Shown piece after piece: positions 37,562 through 45,025 of a stretch of 64,000 nucleotides of DNA. Every line of letters begins with the position of its first letter. Position 1 is the stretch's first letter. A program made the position numbers and the translations under genes. This stretch comes from Streptomyces barkulensis (GTDB lineage Bacteria; Actinomycetota; Actinomycetes; Streptomycetales; Streptomycetaceae). The stretch lies in the NCBI RefSeq assembly GCF_002843305.1, contig NZ_PGSG01000030.1:1-64000 (forward strand), written 5' to 3'. The notes under the pieces were generated by a model. That model saw only the letters and a program-made list of their open reading frames with translations, had not been told where the DNA came from and made no database searches.

Positions 37562-38803
37562 TCACCCGGGTGCACCGGTCGCACCCTTTCCGCCGCTGCG
37601 ACGGGCGATCAGGGCCGCCACGTCGAGCCGCTTCGGAGCAGGCGGCGGAGGCGGCGTGATCCCGGCCTCGGCCAGTTCCCGCTCGGTCGTACGCGGATCG
37701 TCGCCACCGAGTGCGGCCACGGCCCGTACACCGGTCTTTCCCGACCTGTACACCTTGACCGCCCGCTCCAGGATGCGCCGGGGCGGACGCACCCGTGACG
37801 CCGCCTCGCAGGCGGCCTGGTACTCGGGGCCCCAGCCGTAGGACCAGGCGAGCTGGCGCCCGGTCGGCCCTTCCAGTTCCCGGCTCTCCCCGGAAGTGAG
37901 CAGACCGAGCTGCTCGCACTGGGTGAGGACGACCTTCAGGCTGACCTCGTAGTGACGGGCGGCCATGGCGCACTCCTTGCGCCCGGGCCGGCCTGCGGCG
38001 TGCTCCGCCATCCACCGCCTGACCCCCTCCGCCGGCGCGAGCAGATGGCGGGCGAAGGCATCGCAACGGCGTTCCTCGAAGGTCCGCTCACCGTCGACCA
38101 GATGGGCCTCCATCCCGTCACCGAACAGGACGTGCCCCAGCTCGTGCGCGAGGGTGAACCGCTGGCGCTCCGGAACGTGGGCCGCGTTGACCAGCACCAG
38201 GGTGACTCCGCGGTCCGGGTCGAGCGCGGTGAACCCGGACACCTCCTCCGGGAGGTCGATGACGGCGGTGTCGACGCCGAGCGCGGTCTCGGCGGGCTCG
38301 GTCAGATCCAGTACGGGGCCCAGCCCGAGGGCCAGCTCCTTCCTGACCGCTTCGGCCAGAAGCCTGCCCTGGTCCTCCGCCGGGAGCGCGGCGGGCGGCA
38401 GAGCACACTCCGAACCCGACTGCCTGCCGCTCCCGCGCCGCTCCCCCACCGGCTCCATCGGCTCGAACGCGTCCATGCGGTCGTCCAGGGCCAGGATGTC
38501 CTCCGCGCGGCGGGTGGCCCGGCGAAGGCTCTCCTCCGCGTCCCGCACTGCTCGCGCGGCCACCTTCATGCGTTCGCGCACCGGGTTCCCCCGGGTGAGC
38601 AGCGTCAGGGGCACATCGAGCGCCCGGGCGATCCGGTCCACCTCCGCGAGCGTGAGAACCGGCCGCCCGCCCTGTTCGATACGGGCCAGCGTCGGCTGAC
38701 TCAGCTCCGCGCGGGCGGCCAGTTCCCGCTGGCTCATTCCCGCATGACCGCGCTCATGGGCGATCCGCCGCCCGATCTCCCTCAGGTCCGTTCCCTCATC
38801 CAT
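37562..38803 (-). CDS. XRE-family regulator fused to ImmA/IrrE peptidase
   Basis: The protein has 413 residues. An N-terminal HTH (about 4-60) includes MSQRELAARAELSQPTLARIEQG. The peptidase motif is HELGHVLFGD with EERRCDAFARHLL further on. The C-terminal part has AARHYEVSLKVVLTQCEQLGLL, typical of these regulators. ATG38803 is fixed by AAGGAGGTGC 5 bases upstream. Such fusions act as self-cleaving or stress-responsive repressors; with the PIN-like gene just downstream they could form a toxin-antitoxin-like pair. Confidence 0.88.
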   Translation of the reverse strand: MDEGTDLREIGRRIAHERGHAGMSQRELAARAELSQPTLARIEQGGRPVLTLAEVDRIARALDVPLTLLTRGNPVRERMKVAARAVRDAEESLRRATRRAEDILALDDRMDAFEPMEPVGERRGSGRQSGSECALPPAALPAEDQGRLLAEAVRKELALGLGPVLDLTEPAETALGVDTAVIDLPEEVSGFTALDPDRGVTLVLVNAAHVPERQRFTLAHELGHVLFGDGMEAHLVDGERTFEERRCDAFARHLLAPAEGVRRWMAEHAAGRPGRKECAMAARHYEVSLKVVLTQCEQLGLLTSGESRELEGPTGRQLAWSYGWGPEYQAACEAASRVRPPRRILERAVKVYRSGKTGVRAVAALGGDDPRTTERELAEAGITPPPPPAPKRLDVAALIARRSGGKGATGAPG

Positions 38804-39035
38804 CCCCGCACCTCCTTGAATCAAGGATGCCTTCCTGATTCACGGACTGCTCCGGCTCCCACCCACCAGATCGCGCCGTACGTGCGTCTCGCCGCGCCGG
38901 AACCGTGACAGGGGCCCGTTCCGGAACGGCGGGCAAGTCCCTTTGACGCATCGGCTCCGGCTCGCCCCCCGCCGTACGGCACGGCGGCGGCCGCATGGGG
39001 CCCCCTCCCGTCAACGTTCCTGTCGCCAAATAAAG

Positions 39036-39064
39036 TTGAGCGGAGGGGACACCTTGCTTACGGT
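39036..39064 (+). promoter_or_regulatory. leaderless promoter TTGAGC-17-TACGGT
   Basis: A -35 box TTGAGC (39036-39041), a 17-base spacer and a -10 box TACGGT (39059-39064) stand 6 bases before the ATG at 39071. The message would begin at the start codon. The rest of the 267-base gap from 38804 shows no gene. Confidence 0.6.
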
Positions 39065-39070
39065 TGCCCG

Positions 39071-39499
39071 ATGGCATCGGTCAGACAGCTCCAGATCACC
39101 TTCGACTGCGCGGAACCCGAGCGCCTCGCCCGCTTCTGGTGCGAGGTGCTGGGGTACGTCGTACCGCCGCCCCCGGAGGGGTTCGCCACCTGGGACGACT
39201 ACAGCGGCTCGCTGCCGCCCGAGGAGCGGGATTCGTGGTTCGCCTGCGTCGACCCCTCCGGTGCGGGCCCGCGGCTGTTCTTCCAGCGCGTCCCCGAGGG
39301 CAAGACCGCCAAGAACCGGGTACACCTCGACGTGCGGGTCGGCACCGGTCTCGTGGGTGACGAGCGCCTGGCCGCGCTCGAGGCCGAGTGCACGCGGCTG
39401 GTCCCGCTCGGCGCGGTACGCGTACGGCTCCTGTACGACGGCCACGACTCGTGCATCGTGATGCAGGACATCGAGGGCAACGAGTTCTGCCTCGACTGA
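39071..39499 (+). CDS. VOC (glyoxalase-like) family protein
   Basis: The 142-residue protein starts VRQLQITFDCAEPERLARFWCEVLGY and has paired beta-alpha-beta modules with LFFQRVPEGKTAKNRVHLDV and MQDIEGNEFCLD. The His of NRVHLDV and the Glu of GNEFCLD occupy the usual metal-ligand positions of the second module. It could be a resistance or dioxygenase-like enzyme; the substrate is not known. Single gene with its own leaderless promoter. Confidence 0.85.
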   Translation: MASVRQLQITFDCAEPERLARFWCEVLGYVVPPPPEGFATWDDYSGSLPPEERDSWFACVDPSGAGPRLFFQRVPEGKTAKNRVHLDVRVGTGLVGDERLAALEAECTRLVPLGAVRVRLLYDGHDSCIVMQDIEGNEFCLD

Positions 39500-39558
39500 C
39501 CCCCTCCGCGAACGGATCCACAAGGCCCCGGGGTCCCCATGGAACCCTCCGGCCGGTG

Positions 39559-40113
39559 TCAGTCCTGCGGGTTCGCTCGCCCGTGCGCGATGTCGACGAC
39601 GATCCGGTTCTCGTCGGCCTTCACCCGGAACCCCGCCCGGCCGTCGCCCTCGGGGTCCACCCCGATCCCCACGCCCATCTCTCCCTCGAAGACCCCCAGA
39701 TCGCGTATCTCGCGGACGACGGAGGTGCCTTCCCGGTCCTCGAAGGTGCTCCGCGGCGTGACTCCGACGAAGACGATCTTCAGCCGGTGCTCGCCGGTGA
39801 TGCGGACCTCCTCGCCGAGCCCGCCGTGGCGCAGTGTGTCCACGTACTCGGCGAAGTAGTCCGGCACTCCGTCCGCGAACTCGAAGCTGACCCGGTCGTA
39901 AGCGTCGTGGCCGCTCACCCGTACATCCTTGAGCACCGGAGCAGCGGACGCGCCCGTCCACCGGCCCTCTCCCGACTTCCCGGACGTGTCCTGCGGGGCT
40001 CCCACCGGCCGGTCGCCCGCCTCCGGGGACGGTGAGGGGGCGTCGGAGCCGGAGACGGCCATGAGCAGGACGGCCGCGAGGGCGGTCGCGGACAGGACGG
40101 AACGGCACGGCAT
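39559..40113 (-). CDS. secreted AMIN-like domain protein
   Basis: The 184-residue protein has a hydrophobic signal (VLSATALAAVLLMAVSG) without a lipobox Cys, then a Pro/Ser linker. The single domain carries HDAYDRVSFEFADGVPDYFAEYVD and FEDREGTSVVREIRDLGVF, which matches AMIN-like (lipo)proteins of Streptomyces. Probably a cell-wall-facing protein. GGGAG precedes ATG40113. The 210-base region upstream is non-coding and should hold its promoter. Confidence 0.75.
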   Translation of the reverse strand: MPCRSVLSATALAAVLLMAVSGSDAPSPSPEAGDRPVGAPQDTSGKSGEGRWTGASAAPVLKDVRVSGHDAYDRVSFEFADGVPDYFAEYVDTLRHGGLGEEVRITGEHRLKIVFVGVTPRSTFEDREGTSVVREIRDLGVFEGEMGVGIGVDPEGDGRAGFRVKADENRIVVDIAHGRANPQD

Positions 40114-40323
40114 GGTGAACTCCCTGACGTGGGCGGCCGGATGAGAACGGGCGGGGAACCCGCAGGTAAACGGTCGCACAGGCACGGACCTTCTTCTCGG
40201 TGCGGACGACCGTTCCAGAAACCCGCCCAGCGTGGGGGGCTGGGTGGAGTCCGGCCCAAGCCGCCGCACGCTCCGGTCCACCAGGGTCCGGCGGGGAGGG
40301 CGTCCCCTCTCCCAGGACGGCGC

Positions 40324-40995
40324 TCAGGAGCCATCCGATTCGAGCCGCTTCAGCCAGGCGTCGAGGTGCGGACAGGCGGCGCGCAGCGCGTCGAGGCCGA
40401 GGAGTTCGATCGCGTCGGGGCCGTCCACGACCTTGTGGTACTCCGGGCACGCCTTGAGGATCCGCTTCGACGGAGCCGTGTCGGGACCGTCGTTGACGAG
40501 TTCGGGGCCACCCGCGGCCTTGACCTGTGCCGCCAGTTCGTCTCCCAGCTTCGGTGATTCGAGCAGCTCCGCGAGCTCGCGGGCCGCCGCGAGCACCCAC
40601 GCCTCCGTCTCGTGCAGAACGAGGAACGGCAGGAAGCGGGCATCACCGATGCTCCGTGCCATGGCCTTCTCCACGTGCGCCACCCGCGCGTACGCGTCTC
40701 CGGCAGGCATGTCGGAATATCCCGGGGTGTCGGAGGGCAATCCGTAGAAGTCGAGCAGGGTGGTCACCGTGTCGACAGCCGAGTTCCGCAGCAGCGCCCG
40801 GATGTCACGCTCGATCCTCGACCACGTACTCACCCCACCGCGGTTGTGGGGCTGCCCGGCCGCGCGGCGCGTCTTGAGCACCACCGGGGTGAGCCACACA
40901 CCGCGCTCGCTCAGTTCGGGCTGGAGGAGCCTCGCGACGACGTTCTCCTCCGTCTGGCCCTCCACCAGCACACAGGCCTGCCGCACCCCGGTCAC
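40324..40995 (-). CDS. DUF4276 (Toprim-like) partner of AAA ATPase
   Basis: The 223-residue protein starts VRQACVLVEGQTEENVVARLL; VEGxTE resembles the first Toprim/OLD nuclease motif. TTLLDFYGLPSD and HETEAWVLA follow, as in DUF4276 proteins. Its GTG at 40995 overlaps the ATPase stop (GTGA), fixing the start. Pairs of an ATPase and a small Toprim-like protein occur in OLD-type and PARIS defence systems; this pair may act similarly, but no assay links it to phage. Confidence 0.78.
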   Translation of the reverse strand: MTGVRQACVLVEGQTEENVVARLLQPELSERGVWLTPVVLKTRRAAGQPHNRGGVSTWSRIERDIRALLRNSAVDTVTTLLDFYGLPSDTPGYSDMPAGDAYARVAHVEKAMARSIGDARFLPFLVLHETEAWVLAAARELAELLESPKLGDELAAQVKAAGGPELVNDGPDTAPSKRILKACPEYHKVVDGPDAIELLGLDALRAACPHLDAWLKRLESDGS

Positions 40996-42128
40996 CCCCG
41001 CCGCTTCCGCTCGGGCCTGGGGCGCCCGCCCAGGAGGTTCTTCAGCCAGAGGTCGCCCAGCGAGTAGTCGTCGAGCCATGCGGCCAGTTCCTCCGGGGCC
41101 GGACGCCGCAGTTCCGTCGCGCCGTCGGTGCGTTCGGCGACGACGAGTTCGTCGAGCGTGAACTCGTCGAGCAGCGTGACGGACTGGGTGGCCAGGAGGA
41201 CCTGGCTGCGCACCGAGGCCGTCCGGAGCGATTCCGCCAGGACTCTGATCGCGGCGGGGTGCAGGCCGAGTTCCGGTTCGTCCAGGACCAGCAGCGCCGG
41301 GGGCTGCGGCTGGAGCAGGAGCGTGGTCAGGCAGACGAACCGCAGGGTGCCGTCGGACAGGGCCTCCGCCGGGAGGACGGTGTCGGAGCCGAACTGCTTC
41401 CACCGCAGGCGCACCCGTTCGCCGGAGTCCTCGGCGAGCACGAAGTCGCGGAAGAACGGCGCGACGGAACGGACCGTGCGCACGATCTTCCGGTACTCCG
41501 CCGAGTGCTCCTTCTTCAGTCTCATCAGGAAGGCCGCGAGGTTGCCGGCGTCCGGGTGCAGGGCCTCCGAGTCGGAGGCGTAACCCGCCTGCTTCACCGG
41601 CGCGTTGCGGGTCGTGTCGTGGAAGTGGTAGACGCGGCAGCCGCGCAGTATCGAGAGCGTGTGCCGGGCGACTCCCCCGACTCCGTGTGGACCGGACTCG
41701 GCCGCTTCCGGCAGCCGGGACTCCCGGTTGCCTCTGCCGATCTCCTCTCTCCACGGCTGTTCGTAGCTGATGGAGTCGTGGAACTCCACCACCTCGCGTT
41801 CGAAGACCAGCTCCCCCTGCGCGGCAGGCACCAAAACCGCCTCGTAGGCGTTGCCCAGGTGCCCGTCCTTGGCCTGCACTCGCAGCCCGATGCGTGCGGC
41901 GGTCCCTTTCGCGCCGTCATGCAGCATGGCCTCCGCCCCGCCGCGCAGGCCGACCTCCATCCGCAGGTCCCCGTCGGCGATGCGTCCGAGCAGTTCGACC
42001 GCGTCGATGAAGTTGCTCTTGCCCGCGCCGTTGGGGCCGACGAGGACGGTGATCGGTCCCAGGGTCAGCTCGGTCGCCCTGATCGACTTGTAACCGGTGA
42101 CGGCGATGCTCTCGACCCTGCGTGACAT
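40992..42128 (-). CDS. AAA family ATPase of SMC/OLD type
   Basis: The 378-residue protein starts IAVTGYKSIRATELTLGPITVLVGPNGAGKSNF (Walker A in GPNGAGKS). The second half contains ALSDGTLRFVCL as the ABC-like signature, Walker B LLVLDEPELGLHP and a switch His/Gln region in VLLATQSVTLLDEF. This AAA_21/AAA_15 layout is shared by OLD, AriA and RloC-type ATPases. It is first in a two-gene operon with the DUF4276 protein. Target unknown. Confidence 0.88.
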   Translation of the reverse strand: MSRRVESIAVTGYKSIRATELTLGPITVLVGPNGAGKSNFIDAVELLGRIADGDLRMEVGLRGGAEAMLHDGAKGTAARIGLRVQAKDGHLGNAYEAVLVPAAQGELVFEREVVEFHDSISYEQPWREEIGRGNRESRLPEAAESGPHGVGGVARHTLSILRGCRVYHFHDTTRNAPVKQAGYASDSEALHPDAGNLAAFLMRLKKEHSAEYRKIVRTVRSVAPFFRDFVLAEDSGERVRLRWKQFGSDTVLPAEALSDGTLRFVCLTTLLLQPQPPALLVLDEPELGLHPAAIRVLAESLRTASVRSQVLLATQSVTLLDEFTLDELVVAERTDGATELRRPAPEELAAWLDDYSLGDLWLKNLLGGRPRPERKRRG

Positions 42129-42194
42129 GTGCTCAATCTATCGGCGTACGACTGCTCCGACGGCTCGGACATGCGTCCTCGCCTCCCGCTCCAT

Positions 42195-42228
42195 GCCGGG
42201 TGGGGAGGGAGCGCCCTCCCCACCCGGC
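42195..42228. terminator. 15-bp stem terminator between two minus-strand operons
   Basis: A perfect 15-bp stem (GCCGGGTGGGGAGGG with its complement) closes an AGCG loop. It ends the small three-gene operon that stops at 42253 and lies upstream of the ATPase gene. Confidence 0.8.
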
Positions 42229-42252
42229 GGGGTGTACGTGGGGCCGTGCGGG

Positions 42253-42366
42253 TCAGCCGCGGTGGGCGGCCTGGGCCAGGAGGACCACGGCCACGGTGGA
42301 GACGGCCACCAGGAGGGTGGTCCAGGTGCACGACTCCAGGCGCCTACGGCGCGTGCGGTGTGACAT
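42253..42366 (-). CDS. 37-residue single-helix membrane peptide
   Basis: ATG42366 overlaps the stop of the preceding gene by one base (TGATG). The peptide has an Arg-rich start (SHRTRRRRLESC) and one membrane helix, TLLVAVSTVAVVLLAQ. It is the third gene of an overlapping operon, which supports it as real despite its size. Function unknown. Confidence 0.55.
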   Translation of the reverse strand: MSHRTRRRRLESCTWTTLLVAVSTVAVVLLAQAAHRG

Positions 42367-42857
42367 CACTCCCGGCACCCCCTCCGGTCCGGGCAGCCGA
42401 ACGGGGCTGTGTGGTCGGCGGGTTCGGCGGGTCGGGCCGGTTCGGCGATACGGCGGGCGTGGATGGTGAGGGCGGCGGTCTCGTACCTCCAGCCGCGCCC
42501 GGTGTCCGCCTCGGCCCGGACACGGGCCGGGTCGTGGAACGCCGGCGGGGCCAGGCAGCCGCGCATCCCGCGCAGTATCGCGGGCACGTCCTGCCCGAGC
42601 AGTACGCCGTGGAGCACGCGCGACAGGAGCCGGTACGGGTCCTGCTCCGGCCGTACGGTCCAGCACAGCCGGTACCAGTGCCCGGCGCCGGGAGGTGGCG
42701 CGGCGGCGGGTTCTGGCGCCTCCGGCGCGGGGTGGCACGGGCAGGCGCACACCAGGTGGCGGACGCCGGGGACACCGCTGTCGCGCGGTTCGCCGTCGGC
42801 GCAGTGCCCGTGTCGGCCGATCACACAGGACGGGGAGCGGTACTCCGTCTCGTTCAC
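42366..42857 (-). CDS. Cys-rich N-terminal protein of a mobile-element-like operon
   Basis: The 163-residue protein has an N-terminus rich in Cys and His (SCVIGRHGHC, HLVCACPCHPA), which could bind zinc. After a Pro/Ala linker, a helical part has YRLCWTVRPEQDPYRLLSRVLHG and GMRGCLAPPAFHDPARV. GTG42857 overlaps the previous stop (GTGA). I do not recognise the family; similar small genes accompany GntR regulators on Streptomyces integrative elements. Confidence 0.55.
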   Translation of the reverse strand: MNETEYRSPSCVIGRHGHCADGEPRDSGVPGVRHLVCACPCHPAPEAPEPAAAPPPGAGHWYRLCWTVRPEQDPYRLLSRVLHGVLLGQDVPAILRGMRGCLAPPAFHDPARVRAEADTGRGWRYETAALTIHARRIAEPARPAEPADHTAPFGCPDRRGCRE

Positions 42858-43246
42858 CACCGGGCGCCCCCGGCCGTCGCGTGGATGTTCCGGGTGTCCA
42901 GGTCCAGGCCCATGGTCGCCAGCCACAGCACCCGCCGTCGCCGCCGCGCCGCCTGCTCGTGGGCCGTCCGCTCATGGGCCGCCCAGTACGGTCGCACCAG
43001 CGCCGGGTCCGCCCCGGCCGGCGGCCGGGCCTGCTCGCGGCTGTACGGCGAACGCGGCGCCGGGATCCGGGCGACGGCCCTCGTGCCGGTCGGCGCGGGC
43101 CGGGCGGAGGCCGTCCGGCGCAGGGGCGCCGGGGCCTGGACGGGGGTCCTGCGGTGCCGGCCGCTGGCCGGAAGCAGCCGGGCGAACAGCGCTGCGAGGA
43201 CGGGACGGCGTGCCCGTCCGAGGGCACGCGCGATAAGGTCGCGCAC
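42854..43246 (-). CDS. Arg-rich small protein, first gene of the operon
   Basis: The 130-residue basic protein starts VRDLIARALGRARRPVLAALFARLL, a possible amphipathic helix, and ends WLATMGLDLDTRNIHATAGGARW. The middle is Arg/Pro-rich. AGGAG lies 8 bases before GTG43246, fixing the start. It diverges from the two GntR genes across a 169-base region with two palindromes. Function unknown. Confidence 0.6.
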   Translation of the reverse strand: MRDLIARALGRARRPVLAALFARLLPASGRHRRTPVQAPAPLRRTASARPAPTGTRAVARIPAPRSPYSREQARPPAGADPALVRPYWAAHERTAHEQAARRRRRVLWLATMGLDLDTRNIHATAGGARW

Positions 43247-43340
43247 GTCATCAACTCCTGTGTAGTTGGTGGCCACGCCCCCGGACCGGTTGCGTCGGTC
43301 GCGGGGGTCTTTCCGTTCCGGCGTGAAGCAAATCACACCG

Positions 43341-43360
43341 TGATGCATCTAGATGTATCA
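43341..43360. promoter_or_regulatory. 20-bp near-perfect palindrome, probable operator
   Basis: TGATGCATCT/AGATGTATCA is a 20-base palindrome with one mismatched pair. It lies in an AT-rich patch between divergent genes, in sharp contrast to the GC-rich surroundings, about 95 bases from the minus-strand start and 55 from the plus-strand start. Likely bound by one of the adjacent GntR proteins. Confidence 0.6.
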
Positions 43361-43372
43361 CGATATAGATAG

Positions 43373-43404
43373 AGCTAGCCATGCGAACTGTTGTATGGCT
43401 AGCT
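43373..43404. promoter_or_regulatory. 10-bp inverted repeat upstream of tandem GntR genes
   Basis: AGCTAGCCAT (43373-43382) and ATGGCTAGCT (43395-43404) are perfect arms 12 bases apart, ending 11 bases before the first GntR start codon. A regulator bound there would block that gene, suggesting autorepression. Confidence 0.65.
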
Positions 43405-43415
43405 AGCTTCAAGGC

Positions 43416-43667
43416 ATGAGCCTTGATCCGGAGTCGGGACGCCCGCTGTACATGCAACTGGCGGATGTGATCGAAGCGAAGATCGCGAGCGGTGAGTACG
43501 CGCCGGACCGGATGATCCCGACTCCGGCCCGCCTCTCCGAGGAGTACGGGATCGCCCAGATGACCGCGCGCCGCGCCATGCGCGAACTGCGGGAGCGCGA
43601 GCTCGTCTACACAGTGCCCGGCAAGGGTTCCTACGTCGTTCCCGAGCCCAAGACCTCAGACGGCTGA
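43416..43667 (+). CDS. small GntR-family winged-helix regulator
   Basis: The 83-residue protein is essentially only the DNA-binding domain: RPLYMQLADVIEAKIASGEYAPDRMIPT, LSEEYGIAQMTARRAMRELRE and VPGKGSYVV. There is no ligand domain. Its 3' neighbour is a second such gene only 4 bases on. It likely controls the divergent small operon and itself through the palindromes upstream. Confidence 0.88.
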   Translation: MSLDPESGRPLYMQLADVIEAKIASGEYAPDRMIPTPARLSEEYGIAQMTARRAMRELRERELVYTVPGKGSYVVPEPKTSDG

Positions 43668-43671
43668 CCCC

Positions 43672-43908
43672 TTGATCGACTTCGCCTCCGACGTACCCCG
43701 GTGGATGCAGGTGGCCGACGTGATCCGGCAGCGGATCGCCGACGGCACCTACCCGCCGCGCACCCGCGTGCCCTCGGTGATCCAGTTGCAGGCCGAGTTC
43801 GGCATCGCACAGGCCACCGCGCAGAAGGTGCTCACCCGGCTGCGCACGGAGGGCGCCACGTACACCGTGCCGGGGCTCGGCAGCTTCGTGGCCGAGACCG
43901 AGGAATAG
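43672..43908 (+). CDS. second small GntR-family regulator, TTG start
   Basis: The 78-residue winged-helix protein has RWMQVADVIRQRIADGTYPPRTRVPS, LQAEFGIAQATAQKVLTRLR and VPGLGSFVAE. It is about one third identical by eye to the gene 4 bases upstream, so a tandem duplication is likely. The TTG at 43672 is the only plausible start and has no ribosome site, implying translation coupled to the first gene. A 14-bp terminator follows. Confidence 0.82.
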   Translation: MIDFASDVPRWMQVADVIRQRIADGTYPPRTRVPSVIQLQAEFGIAQATAQKVLTRLRTEGATYTVPGLGSFVAETEE

Positions 43909-43924
43909 GTCCGTAGACGAACGG

Positions 43925-43957
43925 CGGGCCCGGAACGCACCTCGCGTTCCGGGCCCG
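43925..43957. terminator. 14-bp stem between GntR genes and betaine operon
   Basis: CGGGCCCGGAACGC and GCGTTCCGGGCCCG are perfect arms with a 5-nt ACCTC loop. It lies between convergent stops at 43908 and 43997 and probably terminates both. Confidence 0.85.
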
Positions 43958-43996
43958 TGGCCGTGGGGGGCTGCCCCTCGCGGGGCGGCCGGCTCC

Positions 43997-44953
43997 TTAC
44001 GGGAGCCACTTCTCCCAGGTGGACTTGTTCTCCTTGACCCACTTGGCCGCCGCGTCCTCCGAGGACATGCCGTCGCCGGCGATCCACTTGGCGACCTGGT
44101 TCTGCTGCTCGGTCGACCAGTTGAAGTTCTTCAGGAACTGCGCGGCGTCGCCGCCGTCCTTGACGAAGTCGGCGTTGAGGTACTTCTGCAGCGGGGTGTT
44201 GGGGTAGGCGCAGGCGACCTTCTCCGGGTCGGCGTCGCAGCCCTCGGTGTACTCGGGCAGCTTCACCTCGACGAAGTCGATCTCGGCGTTCAGCCACTGC
44301 GGCGTCCACCAGTACGTCAGGAAGGGCTTCTTCTCCTTGACGTACTTCTTGATCTGGGTGATCTGGGCGGCCTCGCTGCCCGCGTAGACCGTCTTGAGGT
44401 CCAGGTCGAGGTTCTTGATGATCGCGTCGTCGTTGGTGGTGTACGACGGCGAGCCCTCCAGGAGCTGGCCCTTGCCGCCGCTCTCGGTGGTCTTGAGCTC
44501 GTCGGCGTACTTGTTGAGGTTCTTCCAGTCGGTGACGTCGGGGTTCTCGTCCGCGAAGTACTTGGGCACGAACCAGCCGATGTGGCCGGTGACGCCGAGG
44601 TCGCCGGCCGCCACGACCGTCTCGCGCTCCTCGACGTAGCGCTTCTCCTTCTTGGGGACGCCGCCCCAGTCCTCCAGGATCGCGTCGACCTTGCCGCTGT
44701 CGAGCGCGTCCCAGGCGACCGGCTCGTCCATCTGCTGGAGCTTGACCTTGGCGCCCAGCTCCTCCTCCAGGATGTGCTTGGCGACGGCCGCGTTGGCCTC
44801 GGCGCCGACCCAGGAGGGGACGGCGATGGTGACGGTGTCGCCGCCGCCGGAGGAGGAGGCGCCGGTGTCCGCGGCGCCGCAGGCGCTGAGCGCGACCATG
44901 CCGAGGACGGCCGATCCGGCGGCCAGGGTGGTGCGTATCCGCTTGCTGTGCAT
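43997..44953 (-). CDS. glycine betaine/choline ABC transporter binding lipoprotein
   Basis: The 318-residue OpuAC/ProX-type protein has lipobox LSAC with Cys25, then VTIAVPSWVGAEANAAV, LQQMDEPVAWDALDSGKVDAILED (in part) and aromatic residues such as LTYWWTPQWLNAE that fit a quaternary-ammonium cage. It captures betaine or choline outside the cell for the permease encoded 72 bases upstream in the same operon. Last gene of the operon. Confidence 0.92.
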   Translation of the reverse strand: MHSKRIRTTLAAGSAVLGMVALSACGAADTGASSSGGGDTVTIAVPSWVGAEANAAVAKHILEEELGAKVKLQQMDEPVAWDALDSGKVDAILEDWGGVPKKEKRYVEERETVVAAGDLGVTGHIGWFVPKYFADENPDVTDWKNLNKYADELKTTESGGKGQLLEGSPSYTTNDDAIIKNLDLDLKTVYAGSEAAQITQIKKYVKEKKPFLTYWWTPQWLNAEIDFVEVKLPEYTEGCDADPEKVACAYPNTPLQKYLNADFVKDGGDAAQFLKNFNWSTEQQNQVAKWIAGDGMSSEDAAAKWVKENKSTWEKWLP

Positions 44954-45025
44954 GGGGAACGGTTCCTTCTGTCGTACGGAAAGGGGGGTGGGTTTCGGGG
45001 GTCTCGGGTCAGCTCCGGTCTCGGT

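Noticed and set aside
43341..43404. Palindromes read as a terminator
   Set aside because: They lie upstream of divergent starts, are AT-rich and sit at operator positions.
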